A DNA stretch of 5,283 nt, from positions 1 through 5,283 of the forward strand of contig DGDR01000094.1 in the NCBI GenBank assembly GCA_002385545.1. The letters run 5' to 3'. The position numbers and the translations under genes were made by a program. Source of the DNA: Clostridium sp. UBA3947 (lineage in GTDB: Bacteria; Bacillota; Clostridia; Clostridiales; Clostridiaceae). This document shows, in pieces, positions 1-5,283 of this stretch (within the stretch, counting starts at the first letter, position 1; every line of letters starts with the position of its first letter). Below the pieces are notes generated by a model that was not told the origin of the DNA, did no database searches, and saw only the letters and a list, made by a program, of their open reading frames with translations.

Positions 1-138
1 TTCAGTTTTAAAAATCTTACCATCTTCCACATGATCTTCATCAGGAAAGTCATTTCGTACTACATCTTTGTATTCAAAGGATCTGCCCTTTGGAATTTTA
101 TTTAGCTTATCTAAATCTATATGGCTTTTATAATTCAT
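1..138 (-). CDS. Hypothetical protein, N-terminal 46 residues (partial)
   Basis: This is the 5' end of a minus-strand gene that continues past the left edge. A GGAGG Shine-Dalgarno (minus strand, about 147-151) lies 8 bases before the ATG at 138, and all 46 codons to base 1 are open. The peptide starts MNYKSHIDLDKLNKIPKG and is highly charged, with an acidic stretch DFPDEDHVEDG at residues 30-40. It has no signal peptide or membrane segment. I do not recognise the family. The pattern LNKIPKGRSFEYKDV slightly recalls the start of small DUF1413-like proteins, which often have P-x-G-x-x-F followed by a helix, but the fragment is too short to assign. The gene is divergent from the 390-941 gene and shares its upstream region. 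That a gene starts here is quite sure; its function is unknown. Confidence 0.7.
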   Translation of the reverse strand, partial: MNYKSHIDLDKLNKIPKGRSFEYKDVVRNDFPDEDHVEDGKIFKTE

Positions 139-259
139 CTTTTGCACCTCCATTTATCCATTGATTATTTAAAATGCTACTATTATGTTTTCCGTTGAAA
201 ATTTATATATACAAGGAAAGTATATAAGGAATAAAATATAATAATGTAAAAAAAGGTAT

Positions 260-287
260 TTTATAACAAAAGATACTGTGGTATAAT
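260..287 (+). promoter_or_regulatory. Candidate sigma-A promoter, extended -10
   Basis: A perfect TATAAT -10 at 282-287 is preceded by TGG, giving the extended TGN motif. A weak -35, TTTATA at 260-265, lies 16 bases upstream. Transcription would start near 294 and leave a leader of about 95 nt before the ATG at 390. The rest of the 139-389 intergenic stretch is AT-rich, and I see no other convincing element in it. A promoter for the divergent minus-strand gene must also lie here, but I could not pick one out. Confidence 0.55.
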
Positions 288-377
288 AATGGTAAATAAT
301 GTTAATTATTTGATATTTAAAAGACATAAATATTAATCTCAATTTCTTGGAATTTTATGATGATAATTATAATTATC

Positions 378-384
378 AAGGAGG
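378..384 (+). promoter_or_regulatory. Strong ribosome binding site that sets the start at 390
   Basis: AAGGAGG lies 5 bases before ATG 390. This favours 390 over the in-frame ATGs at 357 and 360, which have no such site upstream and would add the odd stretch MMIIIIIKEEE, encoded partly by the Shine-Dalgarno itself. Confidence 0.85.
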
Positions 385-389
385 AAGAA

Positions 390-941
390 ATGTTAAAGGT
401 TAATAAACAATTTGATGAATCACAGTTTTCAGCTTATATGGGATGGAAGTATGTGCGCTATACCCAAGAGAATAAATCTATAATTTTTATAATTGATCCT
501 ATGGTTGGTAGACCTGATATTGTATATGTTCCAGATGAAGCATCTTGGAAAAAAACAGCACCTCAATGGGCAAAATATTTAAGAAGTCATATTATAAATA
601 CCTTAAAGTCTATTCCGTGGAACAGAAAATTGGAGTGGGTCAACACAAAAACTAAGGTTATTGAAAAAGATATTGTTGAGGATTTTATTTTTCCTGGTAC
701 TCCAGAAGCAACCTTAGGAGGGAGAAAATATGCAGCTTTTGGACTATTTGACCCTGGGAGCCCAGTTAGTCCAGAGGAGGCCCATGAATTATGGTGTGAT
801 TTGGAGAAAAAGTTTGCTGAAGAAGCTAGAGGAATTGTTACGATTTATACTAAAAATTCCAAGCCTAATAGTGTATTTGCAAAAATAGCATTACCAGCTT
901 TAAAAAATAATGCACGAGTATCGTTAGAGTATATTGATTAA
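390..941 (+). CDS. Hypothetical soluble protein, 183 aa
   Basis: The gene starts at ATG 390 behind AAGGAGG and ends with TAA at 939-941. The 183-residue product begins MLKVNKQFDESQFSAYMGWK. It has no signal peptide or transmembrane helix, so it is probably cytoplasmic. It carries six tryptophans (residues 19, 53, 60, 77, 83, 135) and looks like a mixed alpha/beta fold. A beta-prone N-terminal part (about 20-47, including SIIFIIDP) is followed by a helix around W53-L72 and a Gly/Pro-rich middle with FPGTPEATLGG (101-111) and LFDPGSPVSPEEA (119-131). A further helix covers about 128-147 and a strand GIVTIYT about 148-154. I see no recognisable catalytic or metal-binding motif and do not recognise the family. 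It appears monocistronic, with its own candidate promoter upstream and a hairpin terminator downstream. Codon use matches its neighbours, so transfer is not suggested. Confidence 0.85.
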   Translation: MLKVNKQFDESQFSAYMGWKYVRYTQENKSIIFIIDPMVGRPDIVYVPDEASWKKTAPQWAKYLRSHIINTLKSIPWNRKLEWVNTKTKVIEKDIVEDFIFPGTPEATLGGRKYAAFGLFDPGSPVSPEEAHELWCDLEKKFAEEARGIVTIYTKNSKPNSVFAKIALPALKNNARVSLEYID

Positions 942-962
942 AAGAATCAAAGCATGAATAAG

Positions 963-1006
963 GAGCTGTTGCACAATTTATATATTTATAAGTTGTGTAA
1001 CAGCTC
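963..1006. terminator. Probable bidirectional terminator hairpin between convergent genes
   Basis: GAGCTGTTGCACAA (963-976) pairs with TTGTGTAACAGCTC (993-1006) with one G·U. The stem continues through TTTATA/TATAAG (977-982 with 987-992, one more wobble) to a TATT tetraloop at 983-986, giving about 20 bp in total. It lies 22 bases after the stop at 941 and 33 bases past the stop of the convergent gene at 1039. Neither side has a clean T run, only AT-rich sequence, so termination efficiency is uncertain. Confidence 0.7.
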
Positions 1007-1038
1007 TATTAATTAATATTTAAATAAAGTTTTGATTT

Positions 1039-1665
1039 TTAAAAGCTTCTTTCATTTAATTTTTTAAGTTCTTGTAAGATTTTTTTGTTTATTATATAGG
1101 CTTGATATGTATTGTCACCGATATCAGCAAAACAGTTAAAGATTTCTGAAGCTATTAAAAAGAAGATATAAAACACTGACGCTATAATAATTGAAGAAAT
1201 TAGCACTTCAATTGAAAAGCCAGCTTCTATGGTAATGCCAATTGTGATTGTGTGATTAGCTACTGCTATACCTAAGGCTAATATTCCTAAAGCTCCTATA
1301 ATTCCAATTATTTTTAGAGCAAGAGCAAAGCCTTTTAGGGCTTTATATTTACTTTCAATAGCTTCTATTTCTTTATAGGCTAAATCAGAACTTTTAGCTT
1401 TTCTTTCTTTAACAGAATTATTAGAACTAGTAATATCTGCAGATTTAGAATAGAGCTTGGAGGACGATGTAGTTTTATAAATCTCGTGACCACAAATAGG
1501 GCATTCAGATTCGCCTTTTAAAGGTTGATTACAATTAGGACACTTAGTGATGGATCTATCTAGATTTCCAAACTCAGCTGCATTTTGTAAATCTGCTCCA
1601 CAAATACAATGGGTTACGAAAGAACTATTTGAAGCACCGCACTGGGGACAAATTTTAAATGACAT
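1039..1665 (-). CDS. Double zinc-ribbon membrane protein, 208 aa
   Basis: The start at 1665 is set by a strong AAAGGAGGAGG (minus strand, 1670-1680) four bases before ATG. Two Cys4 zinc ribbons form the N-terminus. The first is CPQCG (C6, C9) with CICG (C20, C22); the second is CPNC (C42, C45) with CPICG (C55, C58). A Ser/Lys-rich linker covers about 63-93, followed by a charged helix, about 94-112. Two hydrophobic segments follow, at about 113-136 (Gly/Ala/Ile-rich) and 152-172, which would leave the ribbons and the charged C-terminal tail (about 193-208) in the cytoplasm. There is no signal peptide. Such zinc-ribbon plus membrane-helix proteins are common in Firmicutes and mostly uncharacterised; the ribbons may bind protein or nucleic acid, which is inference. 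The gene stands alone, convergent with the 390-941 gene and divergent from leuA. Domain content is well supported; function is unknown. Confidence 0.9.
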   Translation of the reverse strand: MSFKICPQCGASNSSFVTHCICGADLQNAAEFGNLDRSITKCPNCNQPLKGESECPICGHEIYKTTSSSKLYSKSADITSSNNSVKERKAKSSDLAYKEIEAIESKYKALKGFALALKIIGIIGALGILALGIAVANHTITIGITIEAGFSIEVLISSIIIASVFYIFFLIASEIFNCFADIGDNTYQAYIINKKILQELKKLNERSF

Positions 1666-1689
1666 TAATCCTCCTCCTTTAAATTAGAT

Positions 1690-1720
1690 ATTATGTATAA
1701 AGATTCCACAAGAATATCAA
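1690..1720 (-). promoter_or_regulatory. Tentative promoter of the zinc-ribbon gene
   Basis: On the minus strand TTGATA (1715-1720) lies 19 bases before CATAAT (1690-1695). Both hexamers differ from the sigma-A consensus by one base, but the spacing is longer than the usual 17. CATAATA also fits a sporulation sigma-G-type -10, though no matching -35 is evident. In this AT-rich DNA a chance match is quite possible. Confidence 0.3.
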
Positions 1721-1839
1721 AAGTCCTTTATAAATGGAAAACATTAACAATATTTTTAAAAATAATTTTCTTTCTAAAAAGAATATATTTTGATAAATAA
1801 GATTCTTTAAGTTAAAATGTAAAATTTGCTTTAAAATAG

Positions 1840-1868
1840 TTGACATTGCAATATAGCTGTGATAACAT
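1840..1868 (+). promoter_or_regulatory. Sigma-A promoter of the leuA T-box leader
   Basis: A perfect -35 TTGACA (1840-1845) and -10 TAACAT (1863-1868) are separated by 17 bases, with TGA just before the -10 giving an extended -10. Transcription should start near 1875, about 16 bases ahead of the first strand of Stem I. Control would then act in the leader RNA rather than at initiation. I see no convincing operator over the promoter. Confidence 0.85.
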
Positions 1869-2082
1869 GATAAAAAATCAGAACAATAAAGGTTATGAGT
1901 GGAAATAGTAGAAACTAATTGATTACTACAGAGAGCCGCAGGTGCTGAGAAGCGGTGTTATCGTTAGTTTTGAACTCGTCCATGAACTGCTGTCCGAACT
2001 ATAGTAGGGCTTGCCGGTATTCTACCGTTAAAAGGATAGATGGTGATAGCCATTGAACGAGGTGAATTCTTTTATAGAATTA

Positions 2083-2121
2083 AATTGAGTGGTACCGCGG
2101 GTTTATATACTCGTCTCTATT
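2083..2121 (+). promoter_or_regulatory. T-box antiterminator element
   Basis: Helix A1 pairs AATTGAG (2083-2089) with CTCTATT (2115-2121) with one U·U mismatch. The seven-base bulge TGGTACC is at 2090-2096. Helix A2 pairs GCGGG (2097-2101) with CTCGT (2110-2114) using G·U pairs, around an eight-base loop. Its 3' strands (2110-2121) are the same bases as the 5' arm of the terminator, so the two folds exclude each other. The pairing is worked out by hand from the sequence and matches the known architecture of the family. Confidence 0.85.
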
Positions 2122-2144
2122 TTGATAATAGAGACGAGTTTTTT
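2109..2144 (+). terminator. Intrinsic terminator of the leuA T-box leader
   Basis: A perfect 13-bp stem ACTCGTCTCTATT (2109-2121) pairs with AATAGAGACGAGT (2127-2139) around the loop TTGAT, followed directly by a run of Ts (2139-2144). It ends 52 bases before the leuA ATG and is the default structure when tRNA-Leu is charged. Confidence 0.95.
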
Positions 2145-2196
2145 ATTAACTATATATGGTAAAATTACATAATAGTTTAAAAGGGGGTATTTTTAT

Positions 2197-3762
2197 ATGA
2201 AAAGAAGAATTTTGGTATTTGATACTACATTACGAGACGGAGAGCAAGTTCCAGGGGCAAAACTTAATCTTAATGAGAAGTTGGAAATTGCTTACCAACT
2301 TAAAAAACTGGGGGTAGATATAATAGAAGCTGGTTTCCCATGCTCTTCAAAAGGAGATTTTAAAGCTGTGGAGACTATTGCAAAAAAAGTAGGAGATAGT
2401 GTGATGATTGCTGGTTTGGCTAGAGCTGTAAAGGCAGATATCGATGCAGTTTATAACAGCGTTAAATATTCAGCTCAACCCTTGATTCACATTGTTTTGG
2501 GGACATCAAATGTCCATGTTACAAAAAAGTTAAAAAAATCTAAGGAAGAAATATTAATGCAAGGTGTAGAAGCGGTAAAATATGCTAAGACATTAACAAG
2601 CCAAGTACAATATTCTACAGAGGATGCTTCTAGATCTGATTTTGAATACCTATGGCAAACAATTGAGGCTGTAATTAAAGCTGGTGCTACTATGATTAAT
2701 ATACCAGATACAGTAGGATACGCAGTTCCCGAAGAATTTGGTGAATTGATTAGAAAATTAAATTATAGAATAAAAAATGTAAATAATGATGTTATTTTGA
2801 GTGTTCATTGTCACAATGATACAGGACTTGCAACTGCAAATACTTTAGCAGCTATAAAAAATGGAGCGGACAAGATAGAATGTACAATTAATGGTATTGG
2901 TGAGAGAGCTGGTAATGCTGCTTTAGAAGAGGTGGTAATGGCACTTAAGCTAAGAAGTGACTACTATAATGCATATACAAATATTGTAACACAGCAAATT
3001 AAAAAGACTTCACAACTTGTAAGCTTCAATATGGGATTAGATGTACAGGTTAATAAGGCTATAGTAGGAGATAATGCTTTTTCTCATTCTTCTGGTATTC
3101 ATCAGGATGGTATATTGAAGGCAAGAGAAGCCTATGAGGTTATACATCCAGAAGATGTAGGAGTAGATTCTATGGAACTTGTGTTGACTGCTCGTTCAGG
3201 ACGACATGCCTTGAAAAATGCTCTTGAGAAAATAGGTTTTCAGTCCTTTACAGACGAAGAATTTGAAAAGGTAAATGCTAAGTTCCTAGAATTAGCCGAT
3301 TTGAAGAAGGAAATATATGATCATGATCTTTATTATATTGTGGAAAATAGCGTAAACTTAGAGGATCCCAAATTTAATGATTTCTTAGAAACTAAGGATA
3401 TGTTTTATGAATTAGTTGATTTACAAGTAATCAGTAATAGAATTTTTCCATCTGCAAGTGTTATGATGAAGAAGGGAAATGAGGTGTTTAAGAGCAGTAG
3501 CGTTGGTAATGGTGTTGTTGATGCCCTATATGCTGCAATTAAGGATATAGTAAAAATGGATGTAAATCTAAATGAGTATAAGGTAAGTAGCGTTTCAAAG
3601 GGTAAGGAGGCTTTAGGAAAGGTAAGACTTCAGGTAAGCTACAATGGAAAAAACTATAATGCGAGAGCCATTGATACAGATGTTATTAAAGCCAGTGCTC
3701 TAGCCTTTATTAACGCTATAAATAACATTATTCTTGACGGTATTAATGGCGAAGAGCAATAG
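2197..3762 (+). CDS. leuA: 2-isopropylmalate synthase
   Basis: LeuA condenses acetyl-CoA with 2-ketoisovalerate to 2-isopropylmalate, the committed step of leucine synthesis, in the cytoplasm. At 521 residues it is the normal full length. The N-terminal TIM barrel carries FDTTLRDGEQ (8-17) with the catalytic Arg13 and metal-binding Asp14, and fits the family signature LRDG-x-Q-x(10)-K ending at K28. The metal-binding HCHND (204-208) fits the second signature, and NGIGERAGNAALEE (232-245) is typical of LeuA. The linker motif HSSGIHQDGILK (297-308) follows. The C-terminal region from about 390, with SSVSKGKEALG and DTDVIKASA, is the leucine-binding regulatory domain, so feedback inhibition is expected. 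The start is the ATG 9 bases after AGGGGG (2182-2187). A Leu T-box precedes it and a terminator follows at 3807, so it is monocistronic and apart from leuB/C/D. Citramalate synthase is a less likely relative. Confidence 0.96.
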   Translation: MKRRILVFDTTLRDGEQVPGAKLNLNEKLEIAYQLKKLGVDIIEAGFPCSSKGDFKAVETIAKKVGDSVMIAGLARAVKADIDAVYNSVKYSAQPLIHIVLGTSNVHVTKKLKKSKEEILMQGVEAVKYAKTLTSQVQYSTEDASRSDFEYLWQTIEAVIKAGATMINIPDTVGYAVPEEFGELIRKLNYRIKNVNNDVILSVHCHNDTGLATANTLAAIKNGADKIECTINGIGERAGNAALEEVVMALKLRSDYYNAYTNIVTQQIKKTSQLVSFNMGLDVQVNKAIVGDNAFSHSSGIHQDGILKAREAYEVIHPEDVGVDSMELVLTARSGRHALKNALEKIGFQSFTDEEFEKVNAKFLELADLKKEIYDHDLYYIVENSVNLEDPKFNDFLETKDMFYELVDLQVISNRIFPSASVMMKKGNEVFKSSSVGNGVVDALYAAIKDIVKMDVNLNEYKVSSVSKGKEALGKVRLQVSYNGKNYNARAIDTDVIKASALAFINAINNIILDGINGEEQ

Positions 3763-3806
3763 TTCTAAGGTTTCTATAAAATTTGGTTTAAGTATCCATA
3801 AAAGAA

Positions 3807-3850
3807 AAAATGAGCAGCAGCCAATTTTATTCTTGGCCTCTGCTCATTTT
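3807..3850. terminator. Bidirectional terminator between leuA and ytrI
   Basis: AAAATGAGCAG (3807-3817) pairs with CTGCTCATTTT (3840-3850). After a two-base internal mismatch, GCCAA pairs with TTGGC around an eight-base loop (3825-3832). The A run on one flank and T run on the other make it work in both directions. It lies 44 bases past the leuA stop and just 3 bases beyond the ytrI stop. Confidence 0.88.
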
Positions 3851-3853
3851 GCA

Positions 3854-4321
3854 CTAACTATCATCATTTTCTAGTATGTCTCCCCATATCATAATAGTTT
3901 CTGAAATTACTAGCTTATTGATTTTTATTTTATATTCCTTGTCGGCTATTTTTATAATTCTGTTGTCCATGACCTCCCAAAGCATTTCTGCATCAACATT
4001 ATGTACTTCTTTCCCTACAAATTTATTAAGGGTTTCTCTAATATTTTTTTCTAATCCGATTCTTGTTAAATCGTCTTCCTTGTGATTTAGACTGATTTGT
4101 ATATTTTTCACTAGTAGCTTATTTTTGTCAATAGTGTCTTCAAGCTTTTCTAAACGTAAATTTTTATCTTCTATAAGTAATTCTAAGGCCTTAATTTTTT
4201 GATGATACTCATCAATTCTGTAACTAACTAAAGAATTATAAGTAATAATGCCAACTAATCCACCAATGATCATTCCAGTGCAAAACAAAGTGAAATAGAT
4301 CTTGTCTCTTACTTTGTCCAT
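3854..4321 (-). CDS. ytrI: Sporulation membrane protein YtrI-like
   Basis: A 155-residue single-pass membrane protein. One transmembrane helix lies near the N-terminus (about 8-28, GMIIGGLVGIIT). A long charged coiled coil follows (about 35-85, EYHQKIKALELLIEDKNLRL), then a compact C-terminal domain (about 90-150) with VDAEMLWEVMDNRIIKIADKEYKI. With few basic residues before the helix the topology is not certain, but the bulk of the protein is probably outside the mother-cell cytoplasm. The assignment rests on this architecture and on its place directly after ytrH: in Bacillus subtilis ytrH and ytrI are adjacent sigma-E-dependent genes needed for efficient sporulation. The ATG at 4321 lies inside the end of ytrH (13-nt overlap) behind GGTGA (4325-4329), which suggests translational coupling. 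The biochemical role is unknown. Confidence 0.8.
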   Translation of the reverse strand: MDKVRDKIYFTLFCTGMIIGGLVGIITYNSLVSYRIDEYHQKIKALELLIEDKNLRLEKLEDTIDKNKLLVKNIQISLNHKEDDLTRIGLEKNIRETLNKFVGKEVHNVDAEMLWEVMDNRIIKIADKEYKIKINKLVISETIMIWGDILENDDS

Positions 4322-4647
4322 ATTTCACCACATTTCTCTAAGAGCTTAATTAAATTAAATCCTAAATTTGCTCCTAATAAAGCTGATAGTATGTATAAGA
4401 CTTGTTTTATAGCAAGCTTAACTTCGCCACGGAATAGACCGCCTTCCAGTAATTCTAATGATGAGAAGGTGCCTCCTAAGGCGGTAGCTACAGCCCATAT
4501 TTTTACGGAAGCAGCCAAATCATACATAGTTTTTAGAGGGGGATCATTGTTTATTACGGCACCAATACCTGCAAAAATACAGGCACCAAGAACTACACCA
4601 AAAGATATAAAAAAACTATAAATTATATTAGATATGAAGCTAGTCAT
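4309..4647 (-). CDS. ytrH: Sporulation protein YtrH
   Basis: A 112-residue integral membrane protein that matches YtrH in length and in hallmark residues. These are the first helix SFGVVLGACIFAGIGA (about 15-30), then DPPLKTMYDLA (35-45), KIWAVATALGGTFSSLELLEGGLFRG (49-74, the GGTF and LE-x-G parts are the most telling) and a final helix YILSALLGANLGF (about 85-97). Three membrane segments are likely, at about 10-30, 47-64 and 80-102. The family is confined to endospore formers and in B. subtilis acts in the mother cell during sporulation by an unknown mechanism. The ATG at 4647 has a modest AAGGTAA site (about 4653-4659). It is the first gene of ytrH-ytrI, behind a sigma-E-like promoter. The usual neighbour in Bacillus, dnaE, is not seen here. 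Confidence 0.92.
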   Translation of the reverse strand: MTSFISNIIYSFFISFGVVLGACIFAGIGAVINNDPPLKTMYDLAASVKIWAVATALGGTFSSLELLEGGLFRGEVKLAIKQVLYILSALLGANLGFNLIKLLEKCGEIWTK

Positions 4648-4678
4648 ATAATTACCTTACCCTAAATTACTTCTATAT

Positions 4679-4707
4679 AAATTATGCATATACTATTTTT
4701 AATATGT
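4679..4707 (-). promoter_or_regulatory. Sigma-E-like promoter of ytrH-ytrI
   Basis: On the minus strand a -35 ACATATT (4701-4707) and a -10 CATAATTT (4679-4686) are separated by exactly 14 bases. The sigma-E consensus is about kmATATT, 14, CATACAnT, so six of the seven -35 positions and six or more of the -10 positions fit. A start near 4672 leaves a leader of about 25 nt before the ytrH ATG. The gene content, a known sigma-E target in Bacillus, supports the call. Confidence 0.7.
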
Positions 4708-4758
4708 TTTCAAATTAGTTTATAGATATATAAGTTGAAGTAATGTTTAGTTTTATAA

Positions 4759-4814
4759 AATATTATTAAGGGTCACAAACAGTAAACTTATAGTTTGTGA
4801 CCCTTAATAATATT
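4759..4814 (-). terminator. Terminator of trpB2, perfect 22-bp inverted repeat
   Basis: The arms at 4759-4780 and 4793-4814 are perfect reverse complements over 22 bp around a 12-base loop. The GC-rich core is GGGTCACAAAC. It begins 6 bases past the trpB2 stop, and the minus strand continues with TTTTAT-type sequence after the stem. It separates trpB2 from the ytrH promoter about 50 bases further on. Being symmetrical it could also stop plus-strand transcription. Confidence 0.85.
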
Positions 4815-4820
4815 GAATTA

Positions 4821-5283
4821 TTAAATTCTTGGTAAAGCATCAAAGCCAACCTTTAAATCATCGTCTGTAGGTATATAATCAGTCATAGTTCCTGAATTAT
4901 AGCTCATATATGCTTGCATATCGAAATATCCAGTACCTGTTAAACCAAATAAAATAGTCTTAGATTTTCCTGTTTCTTTACATTTAAGAGCTTCTTGAAT
5001 AGCACCGTATATAGCGTGTGCTGATTCAGGAGCAGGCAATATAGTTTCATACTTTGCGAACAAAGTAGCAGCTTCAAATACTTTACTTTGCTCAACAGCA
5101 ATTGCTTCGTCTAAATATCTATCATGATATAGTTTAGAAAGTATTGGGCTCATACCATGATATCTTAGTCCACCAGCATGATTTGGAGAAGGAACAAATT
5201 CACAACCTAATGTATACATCTTTGCTAATGGAGTAACTTTTCCTGTATCACAGAAATCATAGGCATATTTTCCGCGAGTTAAT
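4821..5283 (-). CDS. trpB2: TrpB2-type tryptophan synthase beta chain, C-terminal part (partial)
   Basis: The frame is open from the right edge (first full codon at 5282) to TAA at 4821, giving the last 153 residues of a protein usually near 450. The fragment begins LTRGKYAYDFCDTGKVTPL and contains the TrpB2 hallmarks FVPSPNHAGGLRYHGMSP and PAPESAHAIYGAIQEALKCKETGKSKTILF, split here by a helical region. It ends with the Gly-rich GLTGTGYFD loop, which sits near the pyridoxal phosphate in this family, then MTDYIPTDDDLKVGFDALPRI. TrpB2 is a pyridoxal-phosphate enzyme that makes tryptophan from indole and serine; some members act without TrpA. The catalytic lysine lies outside the window. The Met codon at 5219 is internal to the gene and is not its start. 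It is followed by its own terminator, so no trp gene lies downstream; what lies upstream cannot be seen. Confidence 0.92.
   Translation of the reverse strand, partial: LTRGKYAYDFCDTGKVTPLAKMYTLGCEFVPSPNHAGGLRYHGMSPILSKLYHDRYLDEAIAVEQSKVFEAATLFAKYETILPAPESAHAIYGAIQEALKCKETGKSKTILFGLTGTGYFDMQAYMSYNSGTMTDYIPTDDDLKVGFDALPRI

Larger units (their letters stand above)
1875..2147 (+). promoter_or_regulatory. T-box riboswitch (tRNA-Leu sensing), leuA leader
   Basis: A complete T-box leader of about 270 nt. Stem I starts near GGTTATGAG (1891). AGTA (1907-1910) faces GAA (1972-1974) in the specifier loop. The helix AAACTAA (1912-1918) pairs with TTAGTTT (1964-1970). The AG bulge AGAGAG is at 1930-1935, and the distal hairpin CCGC/GCGG (1936-1939 with 1952-1955) encloses a GGTGCTGAGAA loop. 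The specifier triplet following GAA is CTC (1975-1977), a leucine codon, matching the downstream gene. A small hairpin CGGTA/TACCG (2015-2027) may be part of Stem III. The conserved T-box around GAGTGGTACCGCGGGT (2087-2102) contains the UGGU bulge that pairs with the NCCA end of uncharged tRNA. Its variable base U fits an A discriminator, which tRNA-Leu carries. Known logic of the class: uncharged tRNA-Leu stabilises the antiterminator and allows leuA transcription. Confidence 0.96.

Noticed and set aside
357..389. Upstream start adding MMIIIIIKEEE to the 390-941 gene
   Set aside because: No Shine-Dalgarno precedes 357, whereas AAGGAGG sits 5 bases before 390. The extra residues are encoded by the leader and the binding site itself.
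1751..1764. 14-base palindrome TATTTTTAAAAATA
   Set aside because: It is made only of A and T in an AT-rich intergenic stretch, where such palindromes arise by chance; no regulator is known to match it.
1768..1782. Possible CodY box upstream of the leuA promoter (AATTTTC followed by an A-rich half)
   Set aside because: Only the left half fits AATTTTCWGAAAATT; the right half has too many mismatches to call in DNA this AT-rich.
2206..2260. leuA read as citramalate synthase (cimA)
   Set aside because: The FDTTLRDGEQ-PG form, the GIGERAGNAALEE and HSSGIHQDG motifs, the length of 521 residues and the leucine T-box all fit LeuA better.
3876..4085. Plus-strand 69-codon open frame
   Set aside because: It lies wholly antisense to ytrI, has no ribosome binding site, and its hydrophobic product is what the complement of that gene would give.
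4391..4621. Plus-strand 76-codon open frame
   Set aside because: It is antisense to ytrH, a clear conserved family, and shows no start signals or recognisable product.
5217..5219. ATG as the start of a 132-residue gene
   Set aside because: The frame stays open to the window edge and the upstream residues continue the TrpB2 similarity, so this Met is internal.

Overview
The window looks like an ordinary chromosomal segment of a low-GC, endospore-forming Firmicute, most likely a Clostridium or close relative. The pointers are the very AT-rich DNA, strong AAGGAGG-type ribosome binding sites, A/T-ending codons, a T-box leader in front of an amino-acid biosynthesis gene, and the spore-former-specific pair ytrH/ytrI. 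I see no transposase, integrase, phage gene, CRISPR array, tRNA or rRNA.

Layout from left to right. (1) The first 138 bases hold the 5' end of a minus-strand hypothetical gene. A 251-bp AT-rich intergenic region then leads to a plus-strand gene for a 183-residue protein that I do not recognise (390-941). (2) A strong hairpin (963-1006) separates it from a convergent minus-strand gene (1039-1665) for a membrane protein with two N-terminal zinc ribbons and two transmembrane helices. (3) The 1666-2196 gap is filled by candidate promoters and, from about 1875, a complete T-box riboswitch. Its parts are a sigma-A promoter, Stem I with the AG bulge and distal loop, a CUC (Leu) specifier, the T-box sequence, an antiterminator and a competing intrinsic terminator. 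It controls leuA (2197-3762), 2-isopropylmalate synthase. (4) A hairpin (3807-3850) ends both leuA and the converging sporulation operon ytrH-ytrI (4647 down to 3854). The two operon genes overlap by 13 nt and sit behind a good sigma-E-like promoter. (5) A perfect 22-bp inverted repeat (4759-4814) terminates the last gene, the 3' part of a TrpB2-type tryptophan synthase beta chain on the minus strand, which runs off the right edge.

How the genes work together. leuA is a single-gene unit: uncharged tRNA-Leu binding the leader should switch on the committed step of leucine synthesis. ytrH-ytrI should be transcribed in the mother cell early in sporulation. The trpB2 gene belongs to tryptophan or indole metabolism. 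The two least-explained genes are the 183-residue soluble protein and the zinc-ribbon membrane protein. No previously undescribed multi-gene system is evident; the most informative features are the regulatory elements.
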